Positions 41,561-54,044 are shown, counted from the first letter of the stretch. The stretch: DNA of 64,000 nucleotides from Anniella stebbinsi (GCA_029215795.1 JARDYH010000003.1:260125562-260189561), one strand, 5' to 3'. The notes: generated from the sequence alone by a model not told the origin. Numbers and translations: made by a program.

Positions 41561-42821
41561 TCATCAGGTTCATGAAGTGGGTAATGGAGGTAGTGGAAGT
41601 ATTATATAATGGTGTGTCCCCAACCAGGAGCATGTGTCGGTGTTGTTGCTTTTTTCTGAGCTAAAATTGGAAGAATGCTTCAGTCTTACACACAAGAAGA
41701 TCCGTATTTGCTCTGTGGGGCAAAGCGTAGTAGATGCATCCAACATGGTGGCTTAAATTGTCGAGGCACACGGCCCCTCCCATGATATTTCACCATGCAC
41801 AACTGTTATCTCTGTTGTATTTGGGGTGGGGGGAGATTATGCAAAAAGATGAGCTCCTTAGAATGTTTTGTATATGATCCCCACATAGCAAGAGGGAGGA
41901 AAAAGACGTGTCATGTTTTCATGGGAGATGCCAGGTGCATTTCCCCAAATGGTGCTGCTGTACAGTCTCTATTCATCGTAGTGATCCCACACAAGCCCCA
42001 CTGAAATGAATGAAGGCTGTGTGGGAGCCAAGCTTGGTGAATGCACCAGATGTGGACACCAGTCCTCGTGGCCTTGAATGGAGTGAGTCATTTACAATGA
42101 TTTCCTCTTTCCAACCCCCTCATCCTTTGCGTACATTTCATGTCTATACAGCTCTGTTATCTCGCCTTCATTCTAAGCCCTTGTTGTCATTGTCTTGTCA
42201 GTCAGAGCCATAAATTAAAGAGTCCTCTTTGACTCAGTCGTTCGTTGGGTATAAAGTGTGCATATCCTCTCATTAAAAACACCATCAACGGCCAAAGTCC
42301 CCTTGCTGCGTCTACAGTTACAATTCCTACCTATGCTGTCATGACTAGATTACAGGGCCCTCCTCCTCACTGACCTTTGCAAACTGTTATTTCCCCCACC
42401 ACCCCACTAGTAGCTTTCCCAGACACTGCAGCCAATGCATCACGCCTGCGTTGTCACTCCAATTTTCCCCATCCTCCTTTGCCTCACTACCTGACCTTCA
42501 GTTTAGGCCTTTATGTGGCTCATGCTGCTTTTATTGGTCTCTTATAGAAAACAACACTTTGGCATCAATGTAAAGGATGAATTCCAACATGAGCCTTTCA
42601 TTGAGACATACACAGAAGCCTCCAAGCACCTATGCAGGCCACCAGTTCTGACAGCCACTACAGGTGCCTGCAACCAGAGCAGCTCCTCTCCAGCCCTCCC
42701 TTGTTCTGCATTAATGGTAACAGAGAACCACCACAGCTGCTTCCCTCACATCGTTGTCATGGGAGCCTTGCATCTTTATTCTGCAGGAAATGAGACAGTG
42801 CCATTTTCCTTCTTTGTTCTC
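41561..42821. other. Unassigned sequence
   Basis: No gene or recognisable repeat family. Confidence 0.4.
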
Positions 42822-42824
42822 ACT

Positions 42825-43274
42825 GGCTGGTTTCAGACAACACATTAAGCAACGGAGGGGGGGAAACAATAGTCAGTTGTGTTGCTTATTGTGTCATGTG
42901 GAGGGTTACACAGCACGCACACACAACTGACGGTACGCTATTCCGCCCAATTAAGCAACGGAGATAAACAATGGGCTTGCACGTTGTTTAGCCTGAAGCC
43001 CCGTTGTTTAAACCAACCCCCCCTCTCTCCGTGGACTATTCCATTTGGTCATAGAGTTCTGCCGGCCGGAGCAGCCGAAACCCCCCTACTGGGATATGGC
43101 TGGGGGACTGAGGGAGGGGGAGGGAGCAGACGTAGCAACCAAGATGGCCACCGGAACTTTCAGCTGCACAAGCACCGGGGTTGCAGCATGTTGTGTGTAG
43201 AGCACCGCCTACCTAATGCACGGTCAGTACACTATTTCCCCCTCCATTGCCTAATGTGTCATCTGAAACCAGCC
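42825..43274. mobile_element. Large MITE, GGCTGGTTTCAGACAAC member, 450 bp
   Basis: GGCTGGTTTCAGACAACACA at the left faces 'GTCATCTGAAACCAGCC' at the right. A 3 bp duplication ACT flanks it (42822-42824 and 43275-43277). The interior is colinear with 25888-26397, sharing 'GGGCTTGCACGTTGTTTAGC' exactly. The terminal sequences differ from that copy, so the two belong to sister subfamilies. Confidence 0.88.
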
Positions 43275-43561
43275 ACTGTTTTCCCTGCCCTATCGTCCCT
43301 CAAACAAAAGAGCCGGGGACGGAACGAGCAGAGGCACAGATCACAGCGTAGGCAGACAAGGAGACAATCGCGTTTCTCCGAAAGAATCATTGCCCAGCCT
43401 CTCAGAAGCCTCATCCTGCTTCCTTTGGATGGCTCTGCCAGGGAGCTTGGTCAATGAGGTCATATGAAGTTGTCTACTTGTATTAAATCAGAGCACTGGT
43501 CTATTTAGTTAAATACCACCAGTATGTCTTTAATTGTTAGTGGCTCTCCTAAGCATTAGAT

Positions 43562-43672
43562 GGAGTTCATTTCCAGGCCTACTACATGAGATGCTTTTGA
43601 CTGAAAGTACCAGGAATTGAAGCTGAGTTCTTTAAAGTGAGTATTCTACCACTCAGCTATGATTCCTTCCAG
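43562..43672 (-). mobile_element. Ala-tRNA-type SINE remnant
   Basis: 'GAATTGAAGCTGAGTTCTTT' and 'TACCACTCAGCTATGATTCC' match the minus-strand tRNA head of the 2318 SINE with many changes. Confidence 0.55.
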
Positions 43673-43674
43673 AA

Positions 43675-43718
43675 CACACACACACACATACACACACATA
43701 CACACACACACACACACT
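43675..43718. repeat. (CA)n microsatellite with TA interruptions
   Basis: CA units interrupted by ATACAC at regular places. Confidence 0.93.
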
Positions 43719-44224
43719 GCTAGAGCATTTTGTTCAGTTTGCATTTTTAAGTTAACTAACCTAATTTCCATGCCCTGGACTCAAATGCACATTTGGAACA
43801 CAGTTATCCTTCAGGTCGTACACATCTCTGAATTTTGCAGTGCAGTTCTTGACTGAAGAAATGCACAGAACAATTAGGGATGTCACATGGTTCCCTGGCA
43901 GGAGTGGAATCCATGGACTCCTCCCCACTCAACCTCCCAGACCCCACTCGCTGAGCCAGGGGGTGGGCACTCGTGAATCAGCTCATTCATTGGTCGTGCG
44001 CCCGACAGGTGGGTCCAGCAGCTACCCATCCCCACAGAGAGCCACTATTGGAGTAGGAATGGCGGCTTGAGGATTTCCGGAAATCTAATGTTGAGGAAAT
44101 GATGACCATAAAGGGGCCATTTATGCAACATTACAGGTGTGAATGATCCATGCAAGCAGGTCCAGAGGGAGGGCGAGCAGCGATGGAGGTCCAGCAAATG
44201 CCCAGAGAAACCAGACAGCGGTGA
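43719..44224. other. Mostly unassigned
   Basis: A TAGGGATGTCACATGG start near 43875 recalls the TAGGGATGT group, but I cannot find a partner end. Confidence 0.35.
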
Positions 44225-44620
44225 GTCATAGAATCATAGCATAGTAGGGTCGGAAGGGGCCTATAAGGCCATCAAGTCCAAACCCCTGCTCAATGCTGGA
44301 ATCCACCTTGAAGCATTCCTGACAGATGGCTGTCCAGCTGCCTCTTGAATGCCTTTAGTGTGGGAGAGCCCATGACCTCCCTAGGCAATTGGTTCCATTG
44401 TTGTATTGCTCTAACAGTCAGGATGTTTTTCCTGATGTCCAACCGGAATCTCGCTTCCTAAAACTTGAGTCCATTATTCCATGTCCTGCACTCTGGGATG
44501 ATTGAGAAGAGATCCTGGCCCTCCTCTGTGTGACAACGTTTCAAGTACTTGAAGAGTGCTATCATGTCTCCCCCTCAATCTTCTCTTCTCCAGGCTAAAC
44601 ATGCCCAGTCTATCCATGCC
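44225..44620 (-). mobile_element. CR1-type LINE 3' end (type B)
   Basis: The copy starts 'ATCATAGAATCATAGCATAG' and includes 'GGTCGGAAGGGGCCTATAAG', 'CTAACAGTCAGGATGTTTTT', and 'CTTCTCTTCTCCAGGCTAAA'. It is the longer of two type B copies, about 400 bases, and reaches the RT C-terminal coding region. Confidence 0.9.
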
Positions 44621-45119
44621 TAAGAACAATTCATATTTGGGAGAGGGGGAAAGGACGAATACAAAACTGGATATTTTAGGGAGAAATGCATATGCAATGT
44701 GTATATTTTGGGGAAAATGTGTAGAAGTTAAAAGTAGTTGTTTATGAGGCCTTTAAAAAAACAAAGCAGAAAATGGAATGGGACGTACGTATGACTGAAC
44801 ACGTGTAACAATTACATATACCAGCAATAGACTGATCCGTCCATGTTAGCAAACATACACACCACACACACACACCACACACCCTAGTAGGTAAACATTA
44901 CCATCCTATTAACAATATATAGTAAAGTTTTTCATCTCTCAGATGGTTTGGACTTCCCTCTGATATTCCTCATTGTCCTATGATCATTCCTGTCTACACA
45001 ACAGTTCTCCGGAAGCTTTCAGTAAAGCGGTACACTGCAATCTATATCAATTGCTAACACAAATCAACACATGAAACTATTTCCTTACAAACTCACAGAA
45101 TTTCCATGTTGAAAGATGA
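44621..45119. other. AT-rich spacer with a CA tract
   Basis: A (CA)n-rich patch lies at about 44850-44880. A short (TTTTGGGGAAAATGTG)-type segment near 44705 recalls the TTTGCACAAATT group. No gene is seen. Confidence 0.4.
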
Positions 45120-45370
45120 GACAACTCACTTTGATAGGCTAAGCATTAATGACCACGTTATGTTAATAACGTTCAATCGCTTTAACAGAGCGATGGATGA
45201 AGTGCTTGAGTTAATTCTTGATTTTGTTCGGCATTCATCAAAGGAAATTCCAGACTGATTGTCTTTCATTGCAGAAGCAACATCTGTAGTGGACTACAAA
45301 TTTTTGCTAGCTCCCATATGTACCTTGTTAATTGCAGGAAGTGCAGGTAGCAACACTAAATTAAGAGAGT
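45120..45370. promoter_or_regulatory. Candidate conserved non-coding block
   Basis: Repeat-free and AT-rich, with homeodomain-like cores 'AGCATTAATGACC', 'TTGTTAATTGC' and 'GAGTTAATTC'. Only a candidate for comparison with other reptiles. Confidence 0.15.
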
Positions 45371-46011
45371 AGCGGGGAGAGGGGTATTTAGAAATCCCCT
45401 TTTTAAATGGAAGTTGTCGTTTTGGGTTCTGCCTGATTCATTTCTATGAAGATATTCTCTACTCTCTTGCATGAACCCCGTTTTGGAACAAGCTGGCATC
45501 AGAATACCCAGGGTTGTTGTTGTTTTATCATGCTAATAACTTCATGCAGAATTACTGAATCACATCCCTCACCAGCAGGTTCTTTGTAATGGATTTGGCT
45601 TCACGCTGTGATTACACACACAAGAATTCTATTTTTAATCATTACATAAGTTTTTCACCAAACAAGTTTAGGAGGCGGGCTGGGGAATCTTTAGCATGGG
45701 GGAACAAATATCCTGAGAAGCAAGACAGGACTCTTAAAAGTGATAAGCCTGGTTATTCCAGGCACTTCAGCTATAGGCTACAATTGATTGTGCATAACCA
45801 TTTGCCCATCGGTGGCAATGTTATACTACTCCCCTTTCACTGCCAACTACAGTAGAGCAGGGATGCCATTTATGAAGGACGGGGGGGACCATGGGTGTGC
45901 ACATATGTGAGAGCAGAAACACACCCACAGATTCAAGTCACATTATTTATTTGGAGCACATATATTTCCAGTTATTATGAGTAACCACAACCACAACCAC
46001 AACACTACAAG
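45371..46011. other. Unassigned sequence
   Basis: No gene or repeat recognised. A short (CCACAA)n run lies near 45986-46003. Confidence 0.4.
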
Positions 46012-46305
46012 ATGTGGTGATGGCCACCAATTTGGTTGTCTTTAAAAGGGTGTTGGATAATTTTTTGGCGGAGAAGGCTATCAATGGTTACTAGTCCTGA
46101 TGGCTATGTGCTACCTCCACTATCCAAAGCAGTAAAGCCATATACACCAATCGCTGAGGAACATGGGTGGGAGGGTGCTGTTGCACCTGTGTCCTGCTTG
46201 TGGGTCCCTGGTCAACAGCTGGTTGGCCACTGTGTGAACAGAGTGTTGGACTACATTGACCCTCGGTCTGATCCAGCATGGCACTTCTTACGTTCTTAAA
46301 TGTTC
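46012..46305 (+). mobile_element. CR1-type LINE 3' end (type A)
   Basis: 'GTGATGGCCACCAATTTGG', 'TACTAGTCCTGATGGCTATG' and the end 'GATCCAGCATGGCACTTC' give a clear plus-strand copy of about 290 bases. Confidence 0.88.
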
Positions 46306-46774
46306 CTAAAATGCACTGATTTGCTCCTTTGATTTTTTAAATGCCTTGAACATACTCAAGAGCAGGGCCTTGTTCTGAATCTTGCCCTTGTGCTGAAATT
46401 GTTTTGCTCCCTCCTATTAAAACCTGACTAAAGCCTCTGCTGGATAGCCCTACATGCATGTAGAGGGCTGTATATTTGGAGCATGGCCACAGATCCACTT
46501 ATAAATCCATGTGTTCTAAAATCTAAGGCAGGGATATCTCCTGTGCAATATTGTTGTTGTTGTTTTTCTCTATAACTCCCTCTAATAATGAATTCAGATG
46601 GTGAGTGCCAACAGGAATAAATCCTAACATCACATATGCATTGATTGGGTCTTCGCTGGTGGTGACTAATGAGGAAAGGGATCTTGGGGTTGTGGTGGAT
46701 GGCTTGGGAATATCCGTCATTTTCAAATCCAGTCCACTTCTCACATGTTGTGATTAAAGCTTCCAAAGTGGGGC
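46306..46774. other. Unassigned sequence
   Basis: A short (GTT)n tract lies near 46552-46564. No gene is seen. Confidence 0.4.
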
Positions 46775-46945
46775 GGGGGGTGGCTGTGGGAGTGCACCTG
46801 CTTTGCATGCAGGAGGTCCCAATTTTGATCCCCAACATTTCCAGGTAGGGCTAGGAAAATTCTTGCCTGAAATCCTGGCGAGCCACTGCCAATCAGTGTT
46901 GACAATACTGATCTAGATGGATTTCTCCCTGGAGAATGTAGGTTA
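46775..46945 (+). mobile_element. Ala-tRNA-headed SINE
   Basis: The head has 'CCTGCTTTGCATGCAGGAGG' (anticodon stem-loop, TGC) and a degenerate B-box 'TTTTGATCCCC'. The body 'CCAGGTAGGGCTAGGAAAAT' and 'GCCACTGCCAATCAGTG' follows. The A-box region is decayed and the 3' end is missing. Confidence 0.8.
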
Positions 46946-47574
46946 TCACCCCCAGAATACTAGCTAGGCTGAAATCAGCACCAAGGGGCATTTCTCTGCT
47001 CTGAAAGGGCACCCAACATTAGATGCATCAGAACACACTCCAATAAACCTGTTACCAGGGTAACTTTCACAAAAATGAACCAACAAAATCCCCAGAGGTT
47101 CTGACAGGCCACGTGAAAGCCAAGCATTCAGATTCTCCTGAGCCATCCCATGCCTGCTGGACACGGATCATCCATTTCAATCAATTTCAGCTGACAGGGG
47201 AAGTGTTCTGCGGCTCAGCATGGTTCTTTAAAACTCCGAGCACGCCTCTCCTGTCCGGTTGAGGGAAAGGAGCTTGCCAGATTTCCCCATCTGAAATGAC
47301 GGCGGCTTTCCAGGATGTCAGGGACGGTGTCTCCTATCCCGAACAAGCACAGCGAAAGTTTTCTGATAGGAAGAGGCTTGCAAGGTGATGGGTCACCTCC
47401 TTCACAAACAGAGAAACACAGATTCTTTCTCTTCTCCATCCTCTCCCTCGATAGCTTCTGGGGAAATGTATGTGCTGGGGGAGGGGGTTAAGTCTCTTTT
47501 AAAGGGCCTCTTTCCTATTCTTAGGGTTGTTCATCGGAAGGCATTTGCATTCAAAATCTGGGAGGCTAAGAGAA
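46946..47574. other. Unassigned sequence
   Basis: No gene or repeat recognised. Confidence 0.4.
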
Positions 47575-47836
47575 TATAAGAAGAGCCATGCTGGATCAGA
47601 CCAAGGGTCCATCTAGTGCAGTATTCTGTTCACACAGCTGTTGACCAGGGAACTGCAAGCAGGACATGAGTGCAACAGCACCATCCCACCCATGTTCCCC
47701 AACAACTAGTGTAGATAGGCTTCCTGCCTCTGATACTGGTTGTGCTTAGCCATCAGGACTAGCAGACACTGATAGCCTTCTCCTCCAGAAACTTATCCAA
47801 CCCCCATTTAAAGCCATCCAAATTGGTGGCCATCAG
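47575..47836 (-). mobile_element. CR1-type LINE 3' end (type A)
   Basis: Starts 'TATAAGAAGAGCCATGCTGG' and runs to 'AAATTGGTGGCCATC'. It is a relatively well-kept copy of about 260 bases. Confidence 0.88.
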
Positions 47837-49858
47837 AGAGGCAGAGAGACAACACCTCAAACAGTGATTGGGAAGTGGAAACCTGAAGCCTTGATCTGGC
47901 TTCTGGAGACTTCCAATCTACCCCAAAACATAGCCTCCAATGTCAAGAATATACAATCCCTGATGTATACAGCAAGAAGTGCCACCCCAAAGCCATGCAT
48001 ATAAAAAGCATGCCAATGCAGTTACCAAGAGAGGTGAATTGAGTAAAAAAGGCAAGATTGGCAGGGTATTTCAGAGAACATGCTGAGACCACCAAAACGT
48101 CTGTTTTACATTGAAAATCTGGCTCCAGACATAGTAAAATTAGCTACATCTATTTAATCACCCGCAAAAAGTGTCAGGTTATTCCTCCCAACACAAACAC
48201 ACATGGTACACCATTGAAACTTTATACATTCAGGTAGTGAAACAATAATTTAATGATATCAGTTTTCAGAGTCTGTTATGCATTTAAAAGTATTGTCTAC
48301 AGGAGTTCTTGATGTAAGCTATTGGTTAGTCAAAATGGGAATACACCATGATTCTGTAGATTCATATGAGACTTGGGTGAATATGATTGGTATGGTTGTT
48401 ACAACATTGCTATGATTGTTATAAAAGGTATATATGCATTGGAAATATTCCCTTCCTTTATAATTTGATGTGTGCCATCAATTGTCCTTTACGTAGCATA
48501 TAGGTATACAATTTTCTATACATTTAATTCATTGTTTAGCACAGTTAAGTTAGGTCTTTGTGTTGAGCTGTATCTTCTCCTTGTTTTATAGATCATTCCC
48601 CCTCCCCCCACGTATACACACACACACACAAATATACACACTAAGACACCAACAACTTTTCAAGATGTGTGTGATTGATTGATACTGTAAGGACAAGCAG
48701 AGAAATAACACAAGAACGAACTAGGTTATTTCTCTGGTATGTTGGGGGAGGAACAAGCCAGAGACCCGAGTTCACACATAATGTTAACCAAACCACATAG
48801 GGAAGGTATGTGTTTTGTTTAACAGCTCCTGCTAGCAGCAGGAGCAGTCAGGCAGCATTTACTGTAAATGTCTCTATTTCCGATAATCCAGATTTTTTTT
48901 TTAAAAAGGGAGGATATCACTGCATGTAAACTGGGCCAATATGAACCACCAAACAGACTTTGAAGTGCAATAATTTAACAGTTTGATTTTTTTTTAAAAA
49001 AAACTAGGAATTTAAGATAGAGGAAAACATATATTTCCTCCATGGAGTTTTGATCTCACAGAGAATAAAAGAATAAACAGGAAACTGCTACAAATTCATT
49101 GTTGAATAGTTACTCACAACAAATGGCATAGACTTTCTATGGGTAGCGAGTCCTCTTCTCATAACATAATGATCTATTTTCTTTCCAGAGCTCTGAAATT
49201 GTCTATTCTTTATACACAGGAAATACAGGGAGACATTCCATTATGCATAGCTCATGAGATTGATTTGACCCTCCGGCTACACTGGACAAGTCAAAGTCAA
49301 AGTTTATTTGCATATGGCACAATGGCCTTTACAATCAATACATACACAACCTCCATGGGTCGCCCCAAACATACCCGAGGGTCGCCCCATCCTTCCACAT
49401 TTCAATGCCAATTAAAAATACTCTATATGAACCACTATTTAAATAAAATTATCCCCATTGCAATCAACCCCTTCTTGCAATAAAAAGTTTTGTCTGATCT
49501 TTTGTGTAGCTACAGCGAATTTTGCCACCTTTCTTGAAATTGCCTTGTCATAGTCGGCCAGAAGTTTCAAAGTAAGATCTCTATTTGATAAGCCCTCCCT
49601 TTTTTCCAGAATTTCTTTTAGAAAACGCACCCTGATACCCTGACAAAGAACTGGAGGTTGTGGCGGGAAGCCGAGTTTGACAATTACTGAGCCCCTTTAA
49701 CTAGGCAAGTCATTTATGGCTTTCCGACCTCCTCCTTTTTGTACAGAGATGCACTCTTTTTTATACATTGCATTAGGACAACAGCAATCCCTTAGGAAGA
49801 TTCTCCCATATTTTTTGAATGATATACAAAAAATCAAGAGGGGAGATGTCACAAGATC
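47837..49858. other. Unassigned AT-rich sequence
   Basis: A short (CA)n tract lies at 48614-48630, and an A/T-rich hairpin-like run (T9..A9) near 48986-49005. No gene or recognisable repeat family. Confidence 0.4.
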
Positions 49859-50585
49859 TCCCATCTCCTCTAATGCAGACTCTATGCAGTTGCATGATGG
49901 GAGCACTGTGCATAGATGGGTGCTCTATGCACAGAGTTCCCATCTCCTCTATGCAGACTCTATGCAGTTATATGATGGGAGCTCCATGTGTGGATGGGAA
50001 CTCTATGTATATAGCTCCCATCTCCTCTAAACAGACACCATGCAGTTATACAATGGGAGCTCTATGCGTAGATGGGAGCTCTATGCATACAGCTCCCATC
50101 TCTTCTATGCAGACTCTATGCAGTTATACGATGGGAGCTCTATGCGTAGATGGGAGGTCTATGCATATAGCTCCCAACTCCTCTATGTAGATTCTATGCA
50201 GTTATACAGTGGGAGCTCCATGCGTAGATGGGAGCTCTATGCGTATAGCTCCCATCTCCTCTATGCAGACTCTATGCAGTTCTACGATGGGAGCTCTATG
50301 CGTAGATGGGAGCTCTATGCATATAGCTCCCATCTCCTCTATGTAGATTCTATGCAGTTATACGATGGGAGCTCTATGCGTAGATGGGAGCTCTATGCAT
50401 ATAGCTCCCATCTCCTCTATGTAGATTCTATGCAGTTATACAGTGGGAGCTCCATGCGTAGATGGGAGCTCTATGCGTATAGCTCCCATCTCCTCTAAAC
50501 AGACACTATGCAGTTATACAGTGGGAGCTCCATGCGTAGATGGGAGCTCTATGCGTACAGCTCCCATCTCCTCTATGCAGTGATA
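49859..50585. repeat. Minisatellite, nine 78 bp units
   Basis: The phrase TATGCAGTT (or a one-base variant) recurs at 49883, 49961, 50039, 50117, 50195, 50273, 50351, 50429 and 50507, exactly 78 bases apart each time, with a broken tenth start near 50574. Each unit has an internal hairpin: 'GATGGGAGCTCTATGC' faces 'ATATAGCTCCCATC'. Because 78 is a multiple of three, stop-free phases stay open, giving a 26-residue repeat (for instance from 50040 to 50498). No promoter or homologue suggests translation. Confidence 0.97.
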
Positions 50586-52133
50586 TGAAGGCCAAGTGGA
50601 CCCATCATTATTTATTTTCCACACCAAATCTTCACCAGCAAAAGTATACGGTGATATTTCACCTTTTCCACATTCACTTTTCACATTTGGCACACAAAAG
50701 GCCAACTAGAAATGTGGCAGAAGAGGCACGAATAGGGCTTCCTGCATATCCTTCAAGTGTGAATAGCAGTTGTGGGATGGTAGTGGAGGTTTGGACTGGG
50801 ATTGTGGTGCTGGCAGAAAGGTAGGAGTTAACTTTTCATCCTGTGCCATTGCTTTGATTGAAATTGCCTCCTATGCTATTTGCCCCATGGGGCAAAACAC
50901 ACATGTCCCCATATGATATCTTCAAGTCCCACCACCACCAAGGATCAAATAGCAGCTTCTGTGGGAGCAGAGGAGGGACAGTGGGACACTTTTAATTGGG
51001 AAAATTGGGAACACCATGTTCCTGATGCAAATTTCACCACTACCACCAGGACTGCTATAACCCCCCTTTTTTTTAAGGGGGAGGGAGCAGGAGATGCTAT
51101 TCACAGATCTGCCCTCCTGCTAATTTTCTATCATCAACCATTGGGAAAAGTCTCTTGCCCTATTCCTCCTCCCCATTTAGGGTCTAGGAAGCCTGTGCAT
51201 CACACATCCACTTTGCAAATGTAGTTACCCCAGCCAAATGTCTATGAGTAGCAATGTAAATTCATCCAACCCCATGAAACCGACATTCCTCTACATCCAT
51301 ATTTCGATGCAGAAGAAGACACAGATCCTGTACCTCTAATAATCATGCAGAGTTACTTCTGTGAGGTGAGAAAAAACTGCTCTTGCTGAAAATCCTTTTT
51401 CTGTACTACTATGAAAGGCACAGAAGGCCTGGCCACTGTCACCTCTGATCACCCCTATGCCTGATGGCTCCTGTGCTTGCTACTAGGAGCTCTGCAATTA
51501 GACCACAACAATGCACTAGAAAGTATTATTTTGGAACATAAAAGCCTGTATTCTTTGACCTGTACTTTGTGCAGGAGCAGCTAAATAATATCAGTTAATC
51601 CTTTCAAAGTCCTTCTGTGTGTTCACAGGGAAACAGCTGCTTGGTCTGTGTATGTTCTCATGAACCGATGCCCTCATGTGTAGCTTCTCATAAATTGTTC
51701 TGACTAGTGTGTTCACAGCCATGGGCTGTGTCCATCAACAGCAAGTGGCTAACCTGGTTTTGGTGTCTAGGGCTTGGCAGGCAAAATGGTCACAGCCCCT
51801 CCGGCTGCCATTGGCTTAGCTGTTCTGATGTCACAGAGGGCCTGACGATCCTTGGGCAAAGCAGCTGAGCACTATGAGGAGCAGGGGAGATCCTAAAATT
51901 TGGAACAGCAGGGTCAAAGAGGGAATGTTTTTGCTAAACTAAAATGCCTACATGATTCCTAGATGTCAAAAACAAAAGCCCTGGGGGTATATATATTTTT
52001 AATTATATATATTTTATGGCTTACATTTTTAATTCCCCTTCTTGGCAAGCTCCAAAAGCAGTATGAAATAAAAGCATTGATACTACAGTACAATCAAATG
52101 AGAAAAGGGACAGACATAGCTACAAAAGTCATG
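50586..52133. other. Unassigned sequence
   Basis: No gene or repeat family is recognised. An alternating T/A tract lies near 51989-52016. Confidence 0.4.
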
Positions 52134-52260
52134 TGGTTGTGATGAAGAAGGAATTTCACCACGTGCTGCATGCAAACAAATGACACCAGCTAACATTCCC
52201 TTGTCTATGCAACTGTTAAAGATACAGGAGCCCTGTTCTCCTTTTCATATGGTCACCCTA
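52134..52260. mobile_element. MITE, GGTGACCATATGAAAAGGAG family, right half
   Basis: 'GTTGTGATGAAGAAGGAATT' to 'CTTTTCATATGGTCACCCTA' matches the right two-thirds of the monomer. The left end is missing. Confidence 0.8.
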
Positions 52261-53423
52261 GTTTGGGATGTGTTCTCACATGTGCTCTCATTGTCCAATG
52301 ACTGTATCACTGAGTAACAATGTGCTTATGGGATACAATCAAACATGCATTAAAACCATCATTACAAATCCAAACGTTACCGAGGGCTGGTATAACATCT
52401 CCCATTGCACAGACTGCAAGCGAGTCACTGAATGAAAAGGTACTGAGTACTGCATGTTTGTGAACCAGCCTTGCATCTCCCCTCTCATCTCCTTCGTCCC
52501 CATAATAGGGATAGGTGAATCAATCTACTTCCAAGCCATTATTTTTGCACATCATCCATCACCCGTTGGCCTGTTGTGTCCGGTTTTTGCATGAATTTGC
52601 CATAAAAAACAAACTCTGTGCACAAATTCACATTTCAATGTATATTTACATGTGCATTTCAAAATGCATTTTCTTTCAACATATGCATTCATAAATGCAT
52701 TTTCTCTCAAAATACGCATTCCAAACCAATATTGATACATTTCCCCCCACCCAGAACTGGGTTGGAACAACTGAATTTGTGCATAATCCACTAGATGAGT
52801 AAGACCCAACATGTACATTAGTCCAAAAGATCAGATTCCATCTGTCCAAACAACAGACCTTTCCATCATGAAAACTGTATATGCATCAACATTGCATTCT
52901 ATGCAGTTTTGTTTATAAATACATTACATTATCTGAGATATATCATCCCTCGTTTTGCCCGCATACACCTTATACCCCAGCATTTTAAATTCTCTCCCAC
53001 TGAATAATGCCAGATATCTCTTCCCCCATTCTATCTCACTTGGTCTCTCTTATCATATAATCATATATTATTTCACACTATGTATGGTCCTCTCTTTATT
53101 TTATTACGAATCATCACTGTGTTGCTGTATACATTCTGAAAGATGAGATTAGACTTTCTATTTAAATACAAGGGCTTTGCAACGAAAGCAGCCAGTCCAA
53201 GAATGTCAGCATACAAAGCCTTTTTTGCCCCTGGTACAAAACCCTGTCAAGTTTCTATATCATGCATGGTGCCCCCTTTCAGACAGGCATGTTTAGCAAA
53301 GTTCAACAGCTGAGCTGTGGTGCAAAAACAATTCTTACAGGAACGGCCTAGGGTTGTTTTGGATGCCTCTCCAGTGTATTGCTTGTGATATCATCCTAGC
53401 ATAGTTGGCCCCTTTTGCCATGA
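52261..53423. other. AT-rich sequence with some TTTGCAC words
   Basis: Around 52555-52790, repeated 'AAATGCATTTTC' and 'GCACAAATTCAC' words suggest a relative of the TTTGCACAAATT group. Nothing coding is seen. Confidence 0.4.
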
Positions 53424-53572
53424 GCTAGCCTTCTCCAAACTGGCACCCTCCAGATGGGTTAGGCTGCAACTCCCATAATTCCTAGCCAGCATGGTAATTG
53501 GCCCCACTGGTTGGGAATTATGAGAGTTGCAGTGCAACACATCTGGAGGGCAACAGGCTGGGGAAGGCTCCA
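53424..53572. mobile_element. Fold-back MITE, TTCCCCAAC/CTCCAGATG family
   Basis: 'GCCTTCTCCAAACTGGCACC' and 'CTCCAGATGGGTTAGG' at the left face 'AACACATCTGGAGGGCAACA' and 'GGCTGGGGAAGGC' at the right. 'GCAACTCCCATAATTCC' faces 'GGAATTATGAGAGTTGC'. The whole unit is a hairpin of about 150 bases. Confidence 0.8.
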
Positions 53573-54000
53573 AATGTGATCCTTAACACAATGTCATGGC
53601 TTTACTTGAAGCTGGAGTTAATGAAATTGGCTGTGCCCAAACTGTGGACCTCTCCACCCAAGGAGGTCTATCTACACCCCCTCCCACCTTGTTTTTGGTC
53701 TTCTGCAGAATAGTGATGTGCCTGATTATTTCTCTGCCCTGATGCACTTTTGCACTGTTTTATGGTTGTGGACTTTTAGTTGGCTGCTGCTTTCATCTTC
53801 TCTTTCTATAGCAAAGAGGAATAGGAAGCAGGTTCACTCCATCAGGTGTGCTGAGAAACCAGCTCCATTTGCCTTTTCTGCCTGAACTGTTTCCACTCCA
53901 ATGGGTCAGTAGAAGTACTAACATGTAACTTTAAGACCTATTGCCCACGTTTGCTTGTTTTCCTCTTCCTTCTGCATCCTTTTCCCCTTTTGTGTCATGA

Positions 54001-54001
<1 letters not shown>
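53573..54001. other. Unassigned sequence
   Basis: No gene or repeat recognised. Confidence 0.4.
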
Positions 54002-54043
<42 letters not shown>

Positions 54044-54044
54044 T
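54002..54044. repeat. (ATT)n microsatellite
   Basis: About 14 uninterrupted ATT units. Confidence 0.96.

Noticed and set aside
42879..43457. A 192-codon plus-strand open frame
   Set aside because: It lies mostly within the MITE at 42825-43274 and runs across its end into unrelated sequence; the homologous MITE at 25888 does not keep the frame.
49859..50585. CRISPR-like repeat array
   Set aside because: The repeats are contiguous, without unique spacers, in a vertebrate genome; it is a minisatellite.
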